A stretch of 7,031 bases of DNA from Thiobacillus sp. GTDB taxonomy: Bacteria; Pseudomonadota; Gammaproteobacteria; Burkholderiales; Thiobacillaceae. Location of the stretch: the NCBI GenBank assembly GCA_020217265.1, contig JAIWOS010000117.1:1-7031 (forward strand), written 5' to 3'. The position numbers and the translations under genes are program-made. The notes below the pieces were generated by a model. The model was not told where the DNA came from. It did not search any database and worked only from the letters and a program-made list of their open reading frames with translations. Of the stretch, positions 4,779 through 7,031 are shown one piece after another. The first letter of the stretch is position 1, and the number at the start of each line of letters is the position of its first letter.

Positions 4779-6410
4779 ATGCACTCCGTGGAAGAAACCC
4801 AGTGGCCTGTCGCCGCGGCAGGCGAAACCCGATGGCCGTGGCGCTGGCACAAACCCTCCCTCCTCGCTTCGCTCCTGTGGCTCTTGGGCGGCGTGGTGGC
4901 CTGTGTCAGTCTGGTGGCCTACTTCAGCATCGAGTATTTCATCGACCGCCAGTTTGCCGCCCTGCACCAGCAGCGCGTGCAGCGGCTGGAGGCGCAGGCG
5001 GTGACCGCACTCGGCGAGGAGAGGCGCTACCTGGACAGCCTCGCCGCGCTGGTGGCAAGCGACAGCGAACTGGGCAACAGCACCTATTATCACCTGTATC
5101 TCGAAGGCGAACGGAGGCTGCCGCAGAGCGCCGTCGCTCGCCTCGCGCGCACCTTCGGGCTGGCTGCGATCGTGCTCGCCACGCCGCAGGGGCGGACGAT
5201 CGCGCGGCAGGGCGCTCCGCTGCCCAGCCTGGGCGGCGACGGCGTGCGCATCGTCTGGTGGCGAGGCGAGGCCTGGCTCGTCGCCTCGCGGCCGGTGCGG
5301 CGCGCCACGCTGCACATCGCCCGTATCGAAATCGGCCAGCCGCTGTCGGCGCGGCTGAATGCGCGGCTCGCGGTCGACGTCGAATCGTTGCGCCTATACC
5401 CCGCGCCAGTGCCCGGCATGGCGGCGCTGAAACTGGCGGACAACGCCTGGCTCGTTGCGCGGGTGGCAAATCCGGCGCAGGCGGCGCTGGTGGAAGTGCG
5501 GCGTTTGCTGCTCGTGATCCTCGCCGCGGCGGGGCTCGCGCTGGTGACGCTCACCGGCTGGGTGCTGCGGCGGCGCCTGCGGCCCTTGCGCGACCTCGCG
5601 CTCGCGACCGAGCGGGTGGGGCGGGGCGAGTTCGCCTTGCGGCTGGACACGGATGAGGGCAACGAAATCGGCCGCCTGGTCGAGGCCTTCAACAGCATGA
5701 CCGCGCAGCTTGGCCAGGCCCGCGAAATCGAAGCCCGCATGGAACACGAGGCGCGGCTGTCGGCGATCGGCAGGGTGGCCGCGCGGGTCGCGCACGACAT
5801 CAACAACCCGCTCACCGTCATCAGCAACGCGGCCCAGTTGATGGCGCGCGAACTCGCCGCCGATTCGCCGCTGCAAGCGGACGTGCAGATGATCCGTCAC
5901 CACAGCGCGCGCGCCAGCGAAACGGTGCGCCAGCTGCTCGAATTCGGCCGGACCGTGCGGCCGCGGCGGCATGAATTCGACGCGGACGCCTGGCTCGAAG
6001 ACTGGGTGAGCCGCTGGAACCGGCGCGGCCGGTACGCCGACAGCATGCGTTACCGCCCTCTGGGCAGGCCGGTGGCGGTGTGCCTCGACAGCCTGTTGCT
6101 TGAGCAGATGCTCGACAACCTCGCGACCAACGCCTGCCAGGCCGGGCAGCCGGTGACGATCCGCCTGGAAGACGACCGCGAGTCGATCCTGATCGAGGTG
6201 ATCGACAGCGGTCCGGGTTTCAGCGAAGCGGACCGGCAGCATCTGTTCGAGCCGTTCTACACGACCAAACCGGAAGGCACCGGCCTCGGGCTCGCCAGCG
6301 CGCTGACGATTGCGCGGGCCCATGGGGGCGACATCGAGGCGCTGGCGGGCCGGCCCGGGCGGATTCGGGTGCGCCTGCCGCGCGCTCAGGCCAGCGTATG
6401 CGGTGCGTAG
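4779..6410 (+). CDS. Membrane sensor histidine kinase, presumed partner of the NtrC-type regulator
   Basis: This 543-residue inner-membrane kinase would phosphorylate the divergent NtrC-type regulator. Order of parts: a cytoplasmic N-tail rich in Trp and Arg (1-27), TM1 (about 28-50), a periplasmic sensor region of about 190 residues (51-240, no family recognised), TM2 (about 242-263), HAMP (about 264-316), HisKA with the H-box VAHDINNPL (phospho-accepting His339), and HATPase_c. The HATPase_c shows the N-box DNLATNACQAG (446-456), DSGPG (476-480), FEPFYTTKPEG (490-500) and TGLGL (501-505). It resembles NtrB/DctB/ZraS-type kinases and has no visible PAS domain between HAMP and HisKA. In-frame TAG at 4767 and no start codon between it and 4779 make 4779 the earliest start. 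No convincing Shine-Dalgarno precedes it. Its 3' end overlaps the convergent gene by 25 bases. The sensed ligand cannot be told from the sequence. Confidence 0.93.
   Translation: MHSVEETQWPVAAAGETRWPWRWHKPSLLASLLWLLGGVVACVSLVAYFSIEYFIDRQFAALHQQRVQRLEAQAVTALGEERRYLDSLAALVASDSELGNSTYYHLYLEGERRLPQSAVARLARTFGLAAIVLATPQGRTIARQGAPLPSLGGDGVRIVWWRGEAWLVASRPVRRATLHIARIEIGQPLSARLNARLAVDVESLRLYPAPVPGMAALKLADNAWLVARVANPAQAALVEVRRLLLVILAAAGLALVTLTGWVLRRRLRPLRDLALATERVGRGEFALRLDTDEGNEIGRLVEAFNSMTAQLGQAREIEARMEHEARLSAIGRVAARVAHDINNPLTVISNAAQLMARELAADSPLQADVQMIRHHSARASETVRQLLEFGRTVRPRRHEFDADAWLEDWVSRWNRRGRYADSMRYRPLGRPVAVCLDSLLLEQMLDNLATNACQAGQPVTIRLEDDRESILIEVIDSGPGFSEADRQHLFEPFYTTKPEGTGLGLASALTIARAHGGDIEALAGRPGRIRVRLPRAQASVCGA
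4784..4787 (-). promoter_or_regulatory. Shine-Dalgarno that favours the regulator start at 4777
   Basis: On the minus strand GGAG (within ACGGAG) is 6 nt from the ATG at 4777-4775 but only 3 nt from the ATG at 4780-4778, so the second of the two tandem ATGs is favoured. The site lies within the first codons of the divergent kinase gene. Confidence 0.5.
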
Positions 6411-7031
6411 CCGGCTTCGCGCGCAGAGGCGGGAATCAGCAGGCGTCCAAGGATGCGCTGTCCCGCCGGACCATAGAGGTAATCGAAGAAGGGTTGCATG
6501 GTGGCCGCATGCCAGGTCTGGAACACCAGGCTGAGCGGGCCTTGCAGCGGATAGGCGCGGTCCCGCCCGGGCAGCCTGCCGTCCACGCTCAATACGCGCA
6601 AGCGCCCGGCCTCGGCCAGCGGCCGCACGAACACCCAGCTCACCAGGCCGAGCGCCGCGGGATAGCGGCTGACCGTGTCGGTGATCTGCTCGTCGGTGTC
6701 GACGTAAATGCCGCGCTCCGACCACAGCGGCCGGTTGTCGAGCAACAGGTCGCGCACGGGTTCGAAATATTCCGGGCAGTGCTTGCGCGCCACCAGCGCA
6801 ATCGCGCGGTCGGGGCCGCCGAGCGCATTCCAGCGGGCGATCTCGCCGCGCGCGATTTTGCGCAGCTGGCTCACGCTGACCCGCGTCACCGGGCTGTCGG
6901 GATGGGCGATGACGGCCTTGTAATCGTGCGCGACCAGCAAGTGCGGCATGCCCTGCAGGCGCGGCCCGCGGACCGGACAGCACATGCCGCCCAGGTCGGC
7001 GGCGCGCGTGCGGACCGCGCCGATCCCGTCC
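6386..7031 (-). CDS. PstS-like periplasmic substrate-binding-type protein, N-terminus beyond the window
   Basis: The frame stays open to the window edge, giving 214 visible residues. The order of segments fits the PstS-like (PBP_like_2) type II binding-protein fold: GIGAVRTRAADLGG, a hinge strand with HLLVAHDYKAVIAHPDSPV, the SVSQLRKIARGEIARWNALGG segment (matching the family's lt-qi-iF-G-i-nW-lGG pattern), then YPAALGLVSW, LQGPLSLVFQ and a C-terminal Y-GPAGQRILGR-helix ending. In the family these proteins bind oxyanions such as phosphate, or act as ligand-sensing partners of other proteins; the ligand here is not evident. A vicinal Cys pair, MCCP, sits at visible residues 16-19, where related proteins usually have small polar residues. 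The ATG at 6983 is internal because homologous sequence continues upstream. Its last 25 bases overlap the end of the kinase gene tail to tail, so it is a separate transcription unit. Confidence 0.78.
   Translation of the reverse strand, partial: DGIGAVRTRAADLGGMCCPVRGPRLQGMPHLLVAHDYKAVIAHPDSPVTRVSVSQLRKIARGEIARWNALGGPDRAIALVARKHCPEYFEPVRDLLLDNRPLWSERGIYVDTDEQITDTVSRYPAALGLVSWVFVRPLAEAGRLRVLSVDGRLPGRDRAYPLQGPLSLVFQTWHAATMQPFFDYLYGPAGQRILGRLLIPASAREAGYAPHTLA

Noticed and set aside
3512..5656. Long plus-strand open frame of 714 codons covering the regulator and part of the kinase gene
   Set aside because: It is antisense to the regulator, then out of frame in the kinase gene. The real domains are in the other frames, and the translation is low-complexity Ala/Arg/Gly.
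5394..6983. Minus-strand open frame of 529 codons antisense to the kinase and out of frame with the PstS-like gene
   Set aside because: No family features. The kinase motifs (H-box, N-box, G-boxes) and the binding-protein segments lie in other frames.

Overview
The window is a GC-rich, gene-dense stretch of bacterial chromosome with strong G/C preference at third codon positions. The gene families (SoxXA cytochromes, an NtrC-type regulator, a MoeA-MoaD-MoaE run) suggest a chemolithotrophic or sulfur-oxidising member of the Pseudomonadota, most plausibly a betaproteobacterium. That assignment is inference from gene content and composition; no marker gene is present.

Layout. (1) Positions 1-1641, plus strand: a tight molybdenum-cofactor operon made of the end of moeA, complete moaD (ATGA overlap with moeA) and complete moaE. 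(2) Positions 1640-1661: an intrinsic terminator read on the minus strand, whose U-tract overlaps the moaE stop codon. (3) Positions 1720-3222, minus strand: soxX then soxA, encoding the two subunits of the periplasmic SoxXA (SoxAX) cytochrome c of the thiosulfate-oxidising Sox pathway. (4) Positions 3223-3412: a 190-base control region. It holds a near-consensus sigma-54 (-24/-12) promoter facing soxX, an A/T-rich patch, and a perfect 12-bp inverted repeat about 106 bp upstream of the -24 element. (5) Positions 3413-4777, minus strand: an NtrC-family sigma-54-dependent response regulator. (6) Positions 4779-6410, plus strand: its presumed membrane sensor histidine kinase, divergent, with the two start codons practically touching. 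(7) Positions 6386-7031, minus strand: the C-terminal part of a PstS-like substrate-binding protein, overlapping the kinase gene tail to tail by 25 bases.

How the parts may work together. The main proposal is a compact, self-contained regulatory island. A membrane kinase senses an unknown signal and phosphorylates the NtrC-type regulator. The regulator binds the inverted repeat and, through sigma-54 RNA polymerase, switches on soxXA. Sequence support is direct for the sigma-54 promoter, the inverted repeat and the activator domains. The pairing of activator with site is inference. soxY, soxZ, soxB and soxCD are not in the window, so soxXA appears here as a stand-alone unit with its own control. 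The PstS-like protein could be an unrelated neighbour or an accessory ligand-binding component. The Moco operon is probably an ordinary housekeeping neighbour, although SoxC, where present, is a Moco enzyme.
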